A DNA stretch of 64,000 bases from Psychromicrobium lacuslunae (GCF_000950575.1 NZ_CP011005.1:2666001-2730000), one strand, 5' to 3'; positions 1-9,197 are shown, counted from the stretch's first letter. The notes: a model not told the origin generated them from the sequence alone. Numbers and translations: made by a program.

Positions 1-1993
1 GCCGATAGGCGCTATTGCCACCACGCGCCCCGGTAGGGCCGCCGTGGCCCAACGATAGCTCGCCCGCATAAGGCAGTTGGCCAATGTGGGCGATCCCCTG
101 GCCGAGTGATGAGACAAGGTGAGGTTTGCTCCGGGAGGGTATCACGACCACGGCGGCGGGCCGCCCCGCCCCGGACCAACCGGATTGTGACCAGTCCTTG
201 AGTAGTTGAACACAGGCGTTCAACATCTCCTGGCTGAGCGGCTGATCAGGCGCACCCTCCGCGAAGATCTCGCGCAATGGACCGCCCCAGCCCAAGTCAG
301 TCAGTCGGGCCAGGGCTCGACCTTCGACTGCCCGGTCTTCGGGCGCGATCTTTCCCTTTACCGGTTTGCCGTCGATCTCGACGCCTAGCCGATCCATTCC
401 GGATGGCCACTGGGCTCGCGGGTCGATCGGCACCCCCAGGGTGTGCAAAGAATCCTCCGCTCGTTGCACCGCGTTGCCGATGATCTCGCCGCTAAACCAG
501 CGCCCCGCGCAGTTGTCGCAGCGCCCGCACGGCGCGGCCTCCGGGTCGTCAAGCGCCTTCGCTAGGAACTCCATCCGGCAACCCGAGCTAACCTCGTATT
601 CCAGCATCGCTGCCTGTTCCTGACGTCGGGCTTGCGCGATGCGCTGGTAACGCTCCTGGTCGTAGTTCCACGGCGTCCCTGTACCTCGCCAACCACCGCT
701 GACCCGTTCCACCGCGCCGTCCACCGAAAGCACCTTAAGCAGCAATTCCAACGGGGTCCGGCGAATATCCACTCGGGCCTCCAGCGCCGCCGTCGAAAGC
801 GCCCCGCCAGCTTCTGCCAAAGCCCCGAGCACCGCGTCCGCCCGTTCCTCCGAGGGCATTGACGCGGTAGCGAAATACTTCCAGATTTCTGGGTCCTCAC
901 TGCCCGGCAACAGCAACACATCGGCGTTGTCGGTGCCACGCCCGGCACGGCCGACCTGCTGGTAATAAGCCACCGGCGAGGAGGGTGCGCCGAGGTGAAC
1001 TACAAAGCCCAGATCGGGTTTGTCGAAACCCATCCCGAGCGCGCTGGTCGCCACCAACGCCTTCACCTGATTGTCCTTGAGTAATTGCTCGACATTTTCC
1101 CGATCGGCGTTATCGGTACGCCCGGTATAGGCCAGCACGCGATGCCCCGCCTCAGCGAGTAACCGGGCGGTATCTTCGGCGGCCGAGACGGTAAGCGTGT
1201 AGATAATGCCGCTGCCGGGCAGCTGTTCCAGATGGCTGAGCAGCCAACCCAAACGACTCGCTGAGTCCGGTAGCCGCAGCACTCCGAGTCGCAAAGATTT
1301 ACGGGCCAAGGAGCCGCGAATGGTGAAGACCGCATCGTCTCGTTGCTGAACGGCGTCAACCCCGCCGAGCGGTCTGCCGTTGAGTTGTTCCGCGATATCT
1401 TCAACCACCCGCGAATTCGCGGTGGCCGTGGTGGCCAACACCGGAACTGTCTCGGGTAGCCGTGAAATCAGCTCGGAGATCCGCCGGTAGTCTGGCCGGA
1501 AATCATGCCCCCAGTCCGATATGCAGTGCGCTTCATCGATCACCAACAGTCCGGTCCTCCGGATCAGTTCGGGTAGCTCGCGGTCCCGGAAACTCGGATT
1601 GTTCAGTCGCTCGGGTGAGATCAGCAGCACGTCCACTTGATCGGCGGCGAGCGCCTCTCGCACTTCGTCCCAAGCGGTGGCATTGGCCGAATTAATCGCC
1701 ACCGCACGGACCCCGGCGCGCTCGGCAGCGGCGATCTGATCACGCATTAGCGCCAACAGTGGCGAAACAATGAGCGTTGGCCCGGCACCGCGCGCCCGCA
1801 GCAGGAGTGAGGCGACGAAGTAAACCGCTGACTTTCCCCAACCGGTGCGTTGCACCACGAGCGCCCGCTTGCCGCCATCGACCAGTGCCTCGATAGCTTC
1901 GAACTGCCCGGGGTGGAACTCTGCCTCCGGGTTACCCACCAGGCTCCCGAGAAGTTGCTGCGCTTGGGTTTTCAAAAGTTCTGCAACAGGCAT
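1..1993 (-). CDS. recQ: RecQ-family ATP-dependent DNA helicase (3' end beyond window)
   Basis: This is a 3'-to-5' DNA unwinding enzyme of replication and repair. The frame is open from the ATG at 1991-1993 to the left edge, giving 664 codons. It shows a Walker A variant (RTGWGKS), the DEAH box with RecQ context (IDEAHCISDWGHDFRPDYR), helicase motif VI (QQVGRAGR) and a RecQ zinc-binding segment ending CGRCDNC. After the zinc domain comes a C-terminal extension with a phosphoribosyltransferase-like stretch (VVVIPSRSKP), as I recall for actinobacterial RecQ proteins. It is divergent from the phosphomannomutase gene, with 65 bp between them. The family call is secure; the symbol is by family only. 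Confidence 0.93.
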   Translation of the reverse strand, partial: MPVAELLKTQAQQLLGSLVGNPEAEFHPGQFEAIEALVDGGKRALVVQRTGWGKSAVYFVASLLLRARGAGPTLIVSPLLALMRDQIAAAERAGVRAVAINSANATAWDEVREALAADQVDVLLISPERLNNPSFRDRELPELIRRTGLLVIDEAHCISDWGHDFRPDYRRISELISRLPETVPVLATTATANSRVVEDIAEQLNGRPLGGVDAVQQRDDAVFTIRGSLARKSLRLGVLRLPDSASRLGWLLSHLEQLPGSGIIYTLTVSAAEDTARLLAEAGHRVLAYTGRTDNADRENVEQLLKDNQVKALVATSALGMGFDKPDLGFVVHLGAPSSPVAYYQQVGRAGRGTDNADVLLLPGSEDPEIWKYFATASMPSEERADAVLGALAEAGGALSTAALEARVDIRRTPLELLLKVLSVDGAVERVSGGWRGTGTPWNYDQERYQRIAQARRQEQAAMLEYEVSSGCRMEFLAKALDDPEAAPCGRCDNCAGRWFSGEIIGNAVQRAEDSLHTLGVPIDPRAQWPSGMDRLGVEIDGKPVKGKIAPEDRAVEGRALARLTDLGWGGPLREIFAEGAPDQPLSQEMLNACVQLLKDWSQSGWSGAGRPAAVVVIPSRSKPHLVSSLGQGIAHIGQLPYAGELSLGHGGPTGARGGNSAYR

Positions 1994-2058
1994 GCTTCCA
2001 GTATGGTCGCTGAGCCCGACAGAATGCTGTTTCCGGCTCAGCCGAATAGACTCATTCC

Positions 2059-3477
2059 GTGACTAATAATCTGAATTCCGAATCCCTGGACCTTTCGGCA
2101 TCGTTCAAGGCCTACGATGTGCGCGGCATAGTCGGCGAAAGCATCACGGTGCCGATGGTTGAAGCGATTGGGGCAGCCTTCGTCGACACTCTGCAGCTGA
2201 CCGGCCAGACTGTCTTAGTGGGCGGCGATATGCGGCCTTCCTCGCCGGAGTTCTGTAAAGCTTTTGCCAGCGGTGCGACCAAGCGTGGCGCCTCGGTCAA
2301 GCTGCTGGACCTGATTTCTACCGATGAACTCTACTTCGCTTCCGGGCATTTCAACGCGGCCGGTGCGATGTTCACCGCCAGTCACAACCCCGCTGAATAC
2401 AACGGCATTAAGATGACCCGGGCCGGCGCTATCCCACTGTCTTCGGAATCCGGCCTGCAGGAAATCCAGGAACTGACGGCGCGCTACCTCGCCGAGGGCA
2501 TTCCAGTGGTCGATCAGCCCGGTCAGATCGGCGTGCAGGACGTGCTTAAGGATTACGCCGGATACCTGCGCTCCCTAGTGGATCTCTCCGGTTCGCGGCC
2601 GCTCAAGGTAGTGGTCGATGCCGGCAATGGGATGGCTGGACTTACCACGCCCGCAGTGCTCGGCGATCAGTTACTTCCCGCGCTGCCGCTTGAAATTGTG
2701 CCAATGTACTTCGAGCTGGACGGCACCTTCCCAAACCATGAAGCTAATCCGCTGGAACCAGCCAATTTACGCGACTTGCAGGCCGCCGTTGTCCAGCACG
2801 GTGCCGATATCGGACTCGCCTTCGACGGCGACGCCGACCGCTGTTTCGTGATCGACGAAAAAGGCGATCCGGTCTCACCTTCCGCTGTCACCGGGCTGGT
2901 GGCACGCCGCGAAATCGCCCGAGCCAAAGCCGCGGGCGAAGAGACACCAGCGATTATTCACAATCTGATCACTTCCCGCGCCGTGCCAGAGCTGGTCACT
3001 GCCGACGGCGGTCGACCGGTACGCACCCGGGTCGGACACTCCTTCATTAAGGCTGTGATGGCCGCCGAGGGTGCCGTTTTCGGCGGTGAGCATTCTGCGC
3101 ACTATTACTTCCGCGACTTCTACAACGCTGACACCGGAATGCTTGCCGCCATGCATGTGCTCGCAGCACTGGGCGAACAGCCTGGCCCGCTCTCCGAGCT
3201 AGGTGCAGAATACGAACCCTACGTTGCCTCGGGCGAAATCAACTCCAAGCTGGAGGACAAAGCCGGCGCGGTTGCGCGGGTCCGGGCCGAATACGAACGC
3301 GATGGCGTCACCGTGGATGAGCTTGATGGAGTGACCTTCTCCGCCGATTCCGGCGACTGGTGGTTCAACCTGCGCGCCTCCAACACCGAGCCGTACTTGC
3401 GTTACAACGGCGAGGCCAAGGACCAGGCAACGATGGAGTCGGTGCGCGACGCCGTACTTGCCATCGTCCGAGCCTAA
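2059..3477 (+). CDS. manB: phosphomannomutase/phosphoglucomutase
   Basis: This cytosolic alpha-D-phosphohexomutase interconverts hexose 6- and 1-phosphates and supplies GDP-mannose or glucose-1-phosphate for cell-envelope sugars. The 472-residue protein has the family order: active-site serine loop TASHNP at residues 106-111, metal loop DGDADRC at 256-262, sugar-binding GGEHSAH near 342, and a phosphate-binding RASNTEPYLRYN near the C-terminus. The start is the GTG at 2059. There is no Shine-Dalgarno sequence, and a TAGACT -10-like hexamer lies only 8 bp upstream, so a leaderless message is possible. Whether mannose or glucose is preferred cannot be told from sequence. Confidence 0.93.
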   Translation: MTNNLNSESLDLSASFKAYDVRGIVGESITVPMVEAIGAAFVDTLQLTGQTVLVGGDMRPSSPEFCKAFASGATKRGASVKLLDLISTDELYFASGHFNAAGAMFTASHNPAEYNGIKMTRAGAIPLSSESGLQEIQELTARYLAEGIPVVDQPGQIGVQDVLKDYAGYLRSLVDLSGSRPLKVVVDAGNGMAGLTTPAVLGDQLLPALPLEIVPMYFELDGTFPNHEANPLEPANLRDLQAAVVQHGADIGLAFDGDADRCFVIDEKGDPVSPSAVTGLVARREIARAKAAGEETPAIIHNLITSRAVPELVTADGGRPVRTRVGHSFIKAVMAAEGAVFGGEHSAHYYFRDFYNADTGMLAAMHVLAALGEQPGPLSELGAEYEPYVASGEINSKLEDKAGAVARVRAEYERDGVTVDELDGVTFSADSGDWWFNLRASNTEPYLRYNGEAKDQATMESVRDAVLAIVRA

Positions 3478-3528
3478 GCTGTTCGCCTGTCCGCTGCCCA
3501 CCCGACTCTCACCCTGCCCAGCCACCCG

Positions 3529-3606
3529 TTCGCGATAGTCCATTGACCTCGCGATAGGCTAATGATGCGTCAGTAGGCTATCCGGAAGTCATTGGACTAT
3601 TCGGAA
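3529..3606. repeat. imperfect palindromic repeat, copy A
   Basis: The outer arms at 3529-3547 and 3588-3606 are near-complementary (16 of 19). The right half (GTCAGTAG, one variable stretch, then TATCCGGAAGTCATTGG) matches copy B at 4615-4673. It lies upstream of the orphan gene at 3703. The central part carries an extra CTCGCGATAGGCTAATGA segment that copy B lacks. Confidence 0.7.
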
Positions 3607-3702
3607 GGCAGGATCTACTCGTCCGGGGCCCCATTGCGAAGAATGAGCAGTGGGAGGACGTGGTGACTATCGCGACAATTACCAGCCCTAGGAGAGAAAA
3701 TC

Positions 3703-4605
3703 ATGACCATCATCGATGAAGACAATGCCCGACAAATGACCGGCGGGCTGCTGCAGGTTGCCGAAATTGAGCTGATCAACGCGCTCAAGCAAAACCGAAA
3801 CGCAGCACCCATCGTCCGACTCAATGACTTTGAGAACAGGATCATCGATCCCGGCCTCGATCAAGCTCAACTCCTTTCCCTTGTGCCACAGGGTTTCGAC
3901 GCGATTTTGGCCTACGTTATTGAGCACCTCAGACCACGCCGGGCCGAGTTCTCTTGTTTCTTGGTAGTAGTTGAGCCAATGGACGATGCCGCCCAGTCCA
4001 GCGCCGTGGTGCGGGCCGAACATCTGCTGGGCAATAGCCTGCAATGCCGGGCTACTTTCAATCGCAAGAAAATGCTTTCCGCGCCGAAGATCGTCGGTGA
4101 AATCGAAGGTATGGAGACAGCGCCCCTGCTCTGGGACGATAATGACCGTCGCGCCTATTTTGAGCAAGGCCGACAGTTCATCGGCCTGCCACCCCACGCG
4201 GGCGAGGATTTCAATGCGCTGCACGATTCTTTGCTGAGCATTGCTAAAACGCATATCGAGAAGAACGGCGAGTTCTTCCCCTTCGGGCAAACCATTGATC
4301 TCTCCGGGCAGCAAAACCTCAGCATGGTCGCCGAAGAAACCGAAGAGAGCAGCCAGCTCGTTGAGCTCATCGCCGCCGGCCAACGGCAAGAGCGGGATCA
4401 GCTCCGAGCCGCTGGCATCGCCTCCGAAGTGTACGTCCGTCAGAGTGCCGACTCCGATCCGGTGCCGGCTATTGCCGTCGACGTCGAGCTTTCGTCCGGG
4501 CCCAGCTTCCGCACTTTTACTCGCTGGCAGCGCGATGCAGCGAACGGTACGGTTCGGTTCTTGGAGACCGCCGCCCAGCCACCGCAGCCGCGAGTCTGGG
4601 CCTAG
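3703..4605 (+). CDS. hypothetical protein between two palindromic repeats
   Basis: I do not recognise this 300-residue soluble protein. It has no signal peptide or membrane segment and is acidic. The start is the ATG at 3703 with a good AGGAGA site 8 nt upstream, which favours this strand over a long antisense frame on the other strand. Residues 1-165 form one unknown part. Residues 170-290 (from FNALHDSLLSIAKTHIEKNG through FFPFGQTIDLSG) recall a widespread small bacterial domain of unknown role; that resemblance is from memory and weak. The gene stands alone, with related palindromes 97 bp upstream and 10 bp downstream. Confidence 0.75.
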   Translation: MTIIDEDNARQMTGGLLQVAEIELINALKQNRNAAPIVRLNDFENRIIDPGLDQAQLLSLVPQGFDAILAYVIEHLRPRRAEFSCFLVVVEPMDDAAQSSAVVRAEHLLGNSLQCRATFNRKKMLSAPKIVGEIEGMETAPLLWDDNDRRAYFEQGRQFIGLPPHAGEDFNALHDSLLSIAKTHIEKNGEFFPFGQTIDLSGQQNLSMVAEETEESSQLVELIAAGQRQERDQLRAAGIASEVYVRQSADSDPVPAIAVDVELSSGPSFRTFTRWQRDAANGTVRFLETAAQPPQPRVWA

Positions 4606-4614
4606 GCGCCGCTG

Positions 4615-4673
4615 TTCGCGATAGCCCAATGACAGGTCAGTAGATTATCCGGAAGTCATTGGGCTATCGCGAA
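4615..4673. repeat. perfect 19-bp palindromic repeat, copy B
   Basis: TTCGCGATAGCCCAATGAC at 4615-4633 is perfectly complementary to 4655-4673, with a 21-nt loop. It lies 10 bp after the stop of the orphan gene and converges on pckG, so it could act as a bidirectional terminator hairpin. It has no T-tract, and copy A lies upstream of the same gene, which fits a dispersed repeat better. Confidence 0.8.
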
Positions 4674-4688
4674 CCGGTAGAACCAGAG

Positions 4689-6512
4689 CTAGCCGAGGCG
4701 GCTCTTCAAGCCTTCTAGTTCGCCGAGCAACTCCTCGGGCAGCGAGCCACCGAAGCGGCGGTACCACTCGTCAATACTGTCGGCCTCCTCAGCCCACTCC
4801 AGGGCATCGACCTTGAGCGCGGACTCGAGCTCGAGGTCCGAAATCTCCAGCCCCTCCAGATCGAGCGATTCCGCGGTCGGCACGAAACCGATCGGAGTCT
4901 CTACCGCATCGGCCTTGCCTTCGATCCGCTCAATCGCCCATTTGACCACCCGGGAGTTATCACCAAAGCCGGGCCAGGCGAAACCGCCGTCGGGAGTCCT
5001 CCGGAACCAGTTCACTAGGAAGATCTTGGGGAGCTTCGCGGCGTCGACGCCCGAGGAGAGCTTGACCCAGTGCTTGAGATAATCTCCGGCGTCGTAGCCC
5101 ATGAAGGGCAACATCGCCATCGGGTCACGGCGTAAGCGGCCGAGCGCTCCGGCGGCCGCAGCTGTGGTCTCCGAGGAGAGCGTGGAGCCCATGAAAATAC
5201 CGTGGCTCCAGTCGCGGGACTGGGTGACCAAGGGGATCGTGGTCTTACGACGGCCGCCGAAGAAGATCGCCGAAAGCGGCACGCCATCGGGTTCGTGGTA
5301 CTCAGGGGCCAGCATATCGATCTGGTCAATCGGTGTGCAGAATCGGGCATTCGGATGTGCCGCCGGGTGGTCCATATCTGGCGTCCAGGAATTGCCCTGC
5401 CAGTCGGTCAGGTGCTCAGGAGTATCGTGAGTCATTCCCTCCCACCAGACACCGCCGTCGTCGGTCAGCGCGCAGTTAGTGAAGATCGAGTTGCCCTTGC
5501 TGATCGCCCGCATCGCGTTCGGGTTAGTGTCCCAACCGGTGCCGGGCGCGACGCCGAATAACCCAGCTTCTGGGTTGACGGCACGCAACTGGCCTTCCTG
5601 ATCGAAACGCATCCAAGTGATGTCATCGCCCAGCGTCTCCACCTTCCAGCCCTTGATGGTGGGATCGAGCAAGGCCAGGTTGGTCTTGCCGCAGGCCGAG
5701 GGGAAGGCTGCCGCCAAGTAATAGGTCTTCTGCTCGGGCGAGGTGAGCTTGAGGATCAACATGTGCTCAGCAAGCCAGCCCTCATCACGGGCCATCACCG
5801 AGGCGATTCGCAGCGCGTAGCACTTCTTGCCGAGCAAAGCATTGCCGCCATAGCCGGAACCGTAGGAGTAGATTGAACGCTCTTCCGGGAAGTGCACAAT
5901 CCACTTTTCATCGCTGCAGGGCCATGGCACGTCTTGCTGGCCCGGTTCAAGCGGGGCACCGACGGAGTGTAGCGCCGGCACAAAGAAAGCATCCAACTCT
6001 TCAATCTTGCGCAGCACCTCAGTACCGATCTGCGCCATGATTCGCATTGAGGCGACCACATAGGCGCTATCGGTGATCTCGACGCCGAACTTCGGATCCT
6101 TGGCGTCCAGGTGACCCATCACAAAGGGGATCACATACATGGTCCGGCCACGCATGGCACCGGCGAAGAGCCCGTCCAGCTTGGTTTTCATTTCGGCCGG
6201 GTCCATCCAGTTATTGGTGAAGCCGGCGTCACTTTCCTTGGCCGAGCAGATGAAGGTCTGCTCTTCAACCCGAGCGACGTCCTTGGGGTCGGAGAAGCCC
6301 GCGAAGGAGTTCGGGAAAAGCTCAGGATTGAGTCGTTTCAGGGTGCCAGCCGCGACCAGTTCATCGGTCAGCTCTGCATACTCGCGTTCCGAACCGTCCA
6401 CCCAATAGACCCGATCGGGTTGAGTGAGTTCGGCAACCTCGGCCACCCAATCTCGCAATCGCTGATTGGTGGTTGGTGCATCGCTAAGAACCTGCTGCGC
6501 GGTTTGGCCCAT
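4689..6512 (-). CDS. pckG: phosphoenolpyruvate carboxykinase (GTP)
   Basis: This cytosolic enzyme converts oxaloacetate plus GTP to phosphoenolpyruvate, CO2 and GDP at the entry to gluconeogenesis. With the start at the ATG at 6510-6512, preceded by GAAGGGAAG, it has 607 residues, normal for the GTP-dependent class; an upstream in-frame ATG would add a 40-residue unrelated tail. The P-loop kinase motif FPSACGKTN is at residues 270-278. The class motif [18 protein letters not shown] and the conserved [16 protein letters not shown] segment follow. It is a single-gene unit. A CRP/GlxR-type palindrome lies 137 bp upstream, consistent with carbon-source control. Confidence 0.97.
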   Translation of the reverse strand: MGQTAQQVLSDAPTTNQRLRDWVAEVAELTQPDRVYWVDGSEREYAELTDELVAAGTLKRLNPELFPNSFAGFSDPKDVARVEEQTFICSAKESDAGFTNNWMDPAEMKTKLDGLFAGAMRGRTMYVIPFVMGHLDAKDPKFGVEITDSAYVVASMRIMAQIGTEVLRKIEELDAFFVPALHSVGAPLEPGQQDVPWPCSDEKWIVHFPEERSIYSYGSGYGGNALLGKKCYALRIASVMARDEGWLAEHMLILKLTSPEQKTYYLAAAFPSACGKTNLALLDPTIKGWKVETLGDDITWMRFDQEGQLRAVNPEAGLFGVAPGTGWDTNPNAMRAISKGNSIFTNCALTDDGGVWWEGMTHDTPEHLTDWQGNSWTPDMDHPAAHPNARFCTPIDQIDMLAPEYHEPDGVPLSAIFFGGRRKTTIPLVTQSRDWSHGIFMGSTLSSETTAAAAGALGRLRRDPMAMLPFMGYDAGDYLKHWVKLSSGVDAAKLPKIFLVNWFRRTPDGGFAWPGFGDNSRVVKWAIERIEGKADAVETPIGFVPTAESLDLEGLEISDLELESALKVDALEWAEEADSIDEWYRRFGGSLPEELLGELEGLKSRLG

Positions 6513-6648
6513 GATCTTCCCTTCATTGGGTCGGTGTATGCATCTCAGAGTAGGGTTTGCCGCAATAGGTGAATAGGGCGAACTTTGAGCAAACTTTGAG
6601 GAAAACACCGAAATTTCGGGGATTTTACTCAAAATATCTCTCAGTTTT

Positions 6649-6664
6649 TGTGATATAGATCACG
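6649..6664. promoter_or_regulatory. CRP/GlxR-type binding site upstream of pckG
   Basis: TGTGATATAGATCACG matches the GlxR consensus TGTGA-N2-TA-N2-TCACA except at the last base. It is located between pckG and tRNA-Arg. Assignment to a CRP-family regulator follows from the known consensus; no regulator gene is in this window. Confidence 0.6.
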
Positions 6665-6680
6665 TAGACCGGTCTATAAT
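6665..6680 (+). promoter_or_regulatory. palindrome and -10 hexamer, candidate promoter for tRNA-Arg
   Basis: TAGACCGGTCTA at 6665-6676 is a perfect palindrome overlapping a consensus TATAAT at 6675-6680. The nearest -35-like TTGTGA (6648-6653) has an over-long 21-bp spacer and coincides with the GlxR-like site. The tRNA begins 93 bp downstream. Confidence 0.35.
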
Positions 6681-6773
6681 TTATCGATCTTTTGCCTGCA
6701 AAGCGTCACCGATTTGAAGGCGAGGCCGGTTCCGCGCTACAGTTGTCTTCGGCCTTTTAGCCGGTTTTAAAAT

Positions 6774-6846
6774 GCGGGCGTAGCTCAACGGATAGAGCAT
6801 CTGACTACGGATCAGAAGGTTGGGGGTTCGAATCCCTTCGCCCGCA
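6774..6846 (+). tRNA. tRNA-Arg (anticodon ACG)
   Basis: The cloverleaf folds fully. The acceptor stem is GCGGGCG/CGCCCGC, the D-arm has GCTC/GAGC, and the anticodon stem TCTGA/TCAGA encloses the loop CTACGGA, giving anticodon ACG. The T-arm loop is TTCGAAT and the discriminator is A. CCA is not encoded. A strong terminator follows within 7 bp. Confidence 0.97.
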
Positions 6847-6852
6847 CGACTG

Positions 6853-6887
6853 GTTCCCCCTCACCGAACGGTGAGGGGGAACTTTTT
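6853..6887 (+). terminator. rho-independent terminator after tRNA-Arg
   Basis: A perfect 13-bp stem (GTTCCCCCTCACC with its complement at 6870-6882), a 4-nt loop GAAC and then TTTTT. Confidence 0.93.
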
Positions 6888-6966
6888 GCTTAGCAGCCCC
6901 CGGAGCATTCAAACTCCTCAGGGCGCATTCCTCTGGTGACGGTCTTAGATACTTCACCGCTTTGCG

Positions 6967-7326
6967 TTAAGACTCCGACTCGGTTGCTTTGTCCCCGGCA
7001 CCCGAACTGCCGCCCGGCTCAGCGGCCGGAGGCTGGTCAGCGCTGCTCTCGGCGGTCGGTTTCAGCCATGCATCGTGAGCCTTATCGTAGAGTGCGTCGA
7101 CCTTACTTGCTAACCTGATGACGCCAATCAGGAGCGCGAGAAAACCGATCACCAGCAAGATGACACCAAGCAGCTGGATTAGCTGCCATATTGCAGTGCT
7201 CTGTCCTTCCGCCCGGCTCGCTACTGCCACTCCATCGGCACCGAACCAACAAATAACACCGCCAACAACGAGGAGTAAAAGGCCCCAGCCGATTAGCGCG
7301 GAGGACCGGCCAATTTTGTAGTTCAT
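6967..7326 (-). CDS. small two-TM membrane protein
   Basis: This 119-residue inner-membrane protein has unknown function. It has two hydrophobic helices, at about residues 9-30 (ALIGWGLLLLVVGGVICWFG) and 45-70 (LIQLLGVILLVIGFLALLIGV). A charged helix KVDALYDKAHDAWLK and an acidic Pro/Ser-rich tail follow. The start is taken as the ATG at 7324-7326 (MNYKIG), 19 bp after the stop of the DUF1992-type gene, so the two may be co-transcribed. A longer in-frame start would overlap that gene with a basic, unlikely leader. Residues 60-90 recall short conserved proteins of Arthrobacter relatives, but I cannot name a family. Confidence 0.75.
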   Translation of the reverse strand: MNYKIGRSSALIGWGLLLLVVGGVICWFGADGVAVASRAEGQSTAIWQLIQLLGVILLVIGFLALLIGVIRLASKVDALYDKAHDAWLKPTAESSADQPPAAEPGGSSGAGDKATESES

Positions 7327-7345
7327 AGCCCGAGCATAGGCCACA

Positions 7346-7900
7346 CTAACCCCGCGTCGCCCGGCGCTGCCGCCACCGAGCAATCTCGGTCTCAACGTCG
7401 CGAGTCTTGGTCACCACCGGTGGCCCACCCAAGAGCTGACGGCGTGCCTCAACAACCCGCCGATTGAAGTCCTCGATTAGTTCGCGAATCTGCTTCTCGG
7501 AAACCTGCCGATCCAACAAAGCGTCGAGTTCGGCATCTTCTTTGCGCAACATCAATGCTGGCGGCCCCAGCCCACTGAGCTGCTCGCGTTGAATCAACCC
7601 CTTGAGCCACCAATCGGGGTCGAAGTTAGGGCCGGAATTGGGCAGCGGCTTCCCGGCCAGCGCCAGATTATCGAAATCACCACGCGCAATGGCTTGCTCA
7701 ACCGCGATATTGGCACGCACCGATTCGTTGCGGATGGACTGCTGAGGTGCAATCTCGGGCTTCACCGTCGACTCAACGCTTTGGTCAGCCTGGGCGTTCA
7801 AGTCAGCCGAGTCAGCCTCTGCTGGATGCCGCGCAGCTTCTCGCGCGACACGTCGCCTGGCAATATTTTTCAGAAGTTCAGCACGCTCTTTTCGACCCAT
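7346..7900 (-). CDS. DUF1992 / DnaJ-C28 homologous domain protein
   Basis: This 184-residue cytosolic protein contains the DUF1992 (DnaJ homologue subfamily C member 28 conserved) domain at about residues 60-130. It is recognised by AIARGDFDNLALAGKPL followed by the DPDWW and L-x6-Q segments. It has no J-domain, so it is not itself a chaperone of that type; the family's role is unknown. The N-terminus is basic and the C-terminus ends in a charged helix. The start ATG at 7898-7900 has a very strong AAAGGAGG site. It lies between a small membrane protein and an MFS exporter on the same strand. Confidence 0.88.
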   Translation of the reverse strand: MGRKERAELLKNIARRRVAREAARHPAEADSADLNAQADQSVESTVKPEIAPQQSIRNESVRANIAVEQAIARGDFDNLALAGKPLPNSGPNFDPDWWLKGLIQREQLSGLGPPALMLRKEDAELDALLDRQVSEKQIRELIEDFNRRVVEARRQLLGGPPVVTKTRDVETEIARWRQRRATRG

Positions 7901-7919
7901 GGTTCCTCCTTTCTCTAGG

Positions 7920-9098
7920 CTAACCAGTTTGGCGACGCCGTGTCGACACCAAGGAGGTGAGCAGCGCTAAGCAGACAAAACCTGCGCTCAGCAGCGCTGG
8001 CCCAGCCGCCCCGAGCCAGGAAGAAAAAGCCAGCCCGCCTAACACTGGCCCCAGTGCGGCCCCGATATTGAACGACATGGTGGCAAAGGCCCCCGCCATG
8101 GTCGGGGCGCCGGACGCCTCAGCCATGAAGCGCGCTATTAGTGCGCTGCCCAAGCCGAAGGACAATGCCCCCAGTAAGAGTGTCAATGGTAAAAACATAG
8201 CTAAAAACGCTGTCGGATGAGCTGCCAGAGAGCCGAGAATCGACCAGCCGATGGCCAATAACGCGCCCGCCAACCGACCGCTGGCAGCGGGTCTCCGGAG
8301 CGCCAGGCGACCCGCTAGAAGCACGCCAAGCAGAGCGCCGATGCCGAAAAGTGCCAGCACCAGCGGCACCATAGTGGCTGGCAATTTGGCGGCCTCGGTG
8401 ACCAACGGTGCCAGATAGCTGAAACCACAAAAAGTGGCCGCGTTCACGGAGAGCGCGAGGAACATCAGTAGCAGCAGGCGAAAATTCCGCAGCGCGACGA
8501 ACTCACTGATCAGGCGGCGTCTTTCCCCGGCTGGCAGCGAATTGCCGATCGACCGACTGAGCACCGCGAGCAGCCCAGGAACCGAGATCAGGGCCACCGC
8601 CCAAAGCGCACTGCGCCAGCCGAAACTCATCGCTAAAAACGCTCCGGCTGGCACACCGGCAATCAGCGCAATCGTGGTACCGGCCAGCACGATGGAAAGC
8701 GCTCGGTTACGCTGTTCGGTCGGCACAATTCGAGTCACCAGAGAAAGCGCAACAGCCAGAAAACCGGCATTGGCCAGGGCCGCGACAACTCGGCTGGCCA
8801 GGAGCACAGTGAAACTCGTGGTGATTGCCCCGAGCAGATGGACGGCAATGAAGACCAATAAGAATATCGCCAGACTGCGGCGCGGTGGCCAGCCTCGACT
8901 GAACGCCGCGGTCAGCGGTGCTCCGAACACCATACCGACGGCGAAGGCTGAAGTGAGCAGTCCAGCCTGGGGAACTGAAACGTCAAGCTCAGCCGAGAGA
9001 TCCGGCAGCAGACCGGCAAGCATGAACTCCGAAGTTCCTTGCGCGAAGACGGCAATCGAGAACAAATAAACAGTAAAAGGCATAGCAATAAAAGGCAT
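7920..9098 (-). CDS. Cmx/CmrA-like MFS drug exporter
   Basis: This is a major-facilitator proton antiporter of the inner membrane with 12 predicted helices and 392 residues. The N-terminus, with FAQGTSEFMLAGLLPDLS and then LLTSAFAVGMVFGAPL, matches the Cmx/CmrA chloramphenicol exporter group more than general sugar-efflux members. Drug specificity is inferred from that likeness only. The chosen start is the ATG at 9096-9098 behind CGGAG; an internal ATG 15 bp later is possible, and an upstream start giving a polar 29-residue leader is unlikely. The 5' leader holds a 15-codon open frame and two hairpins (9198-9319). Confidence 0.88.
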   Translation of the reverse strand: MPFIAMPFTVYLFSIAVFAQGTSEFMLAGLLPDLSAELDVSVPQAGLLTSAFAVGMVFGAPLTAAFSRGWPPRRSLAIFLLVFIAVHLLGAITTSFTVLLASRVVAALANAGFLAVALSLVTRIVPTEQRNRALSIVLAGTTIALIAGVPAGAFLAMSFGWRSALWAVALISVPGLLAVLSRSIGNSLPAGERRRLISEFVALRNFRLLLLMFLALSVNAATFCGFSYLAPLVTEAAKLPATMVPLVLALFGIGALLGVLLAGRLALRRPAASGRLAGALLAIGWSILGSLAAHPTAFLAMFLPLTLLLGALSFGLGSALIARFMAEASGAPTMAGAFATMSFNIGAALGPVLGGLAFSSWLGAAGPALLSAGFVCLALLTSLVSTRRRQTG

Positions 9099-9197
9099 GA
9101 GGACTCCGAGGTGGGGTTGGGTGGTGGTCACAACCGATCCACGGAGCTGCTGAGTTGAGCAACTATCGAAGAGGCCCGCAGGCAACGTCTGACGCGT

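Noticed and set aside
562-1404. Minus-strand frames of 128 and 113 codons inside the left-edge gene
   Set aside because: They are in different frames from the RecQ helicase, whose motifs run through the whole stretch.
3688-4629. A 313-codon frame antisense to the orphan gene at 3703-4605
   Set aside because: It has no ribosome site, a Gly/Arg/Leu-rich composition typical of reverse-frame shadows, and ends inside repeat copy A's flank. The plus-strand frame has AGGAGA before its ATG.
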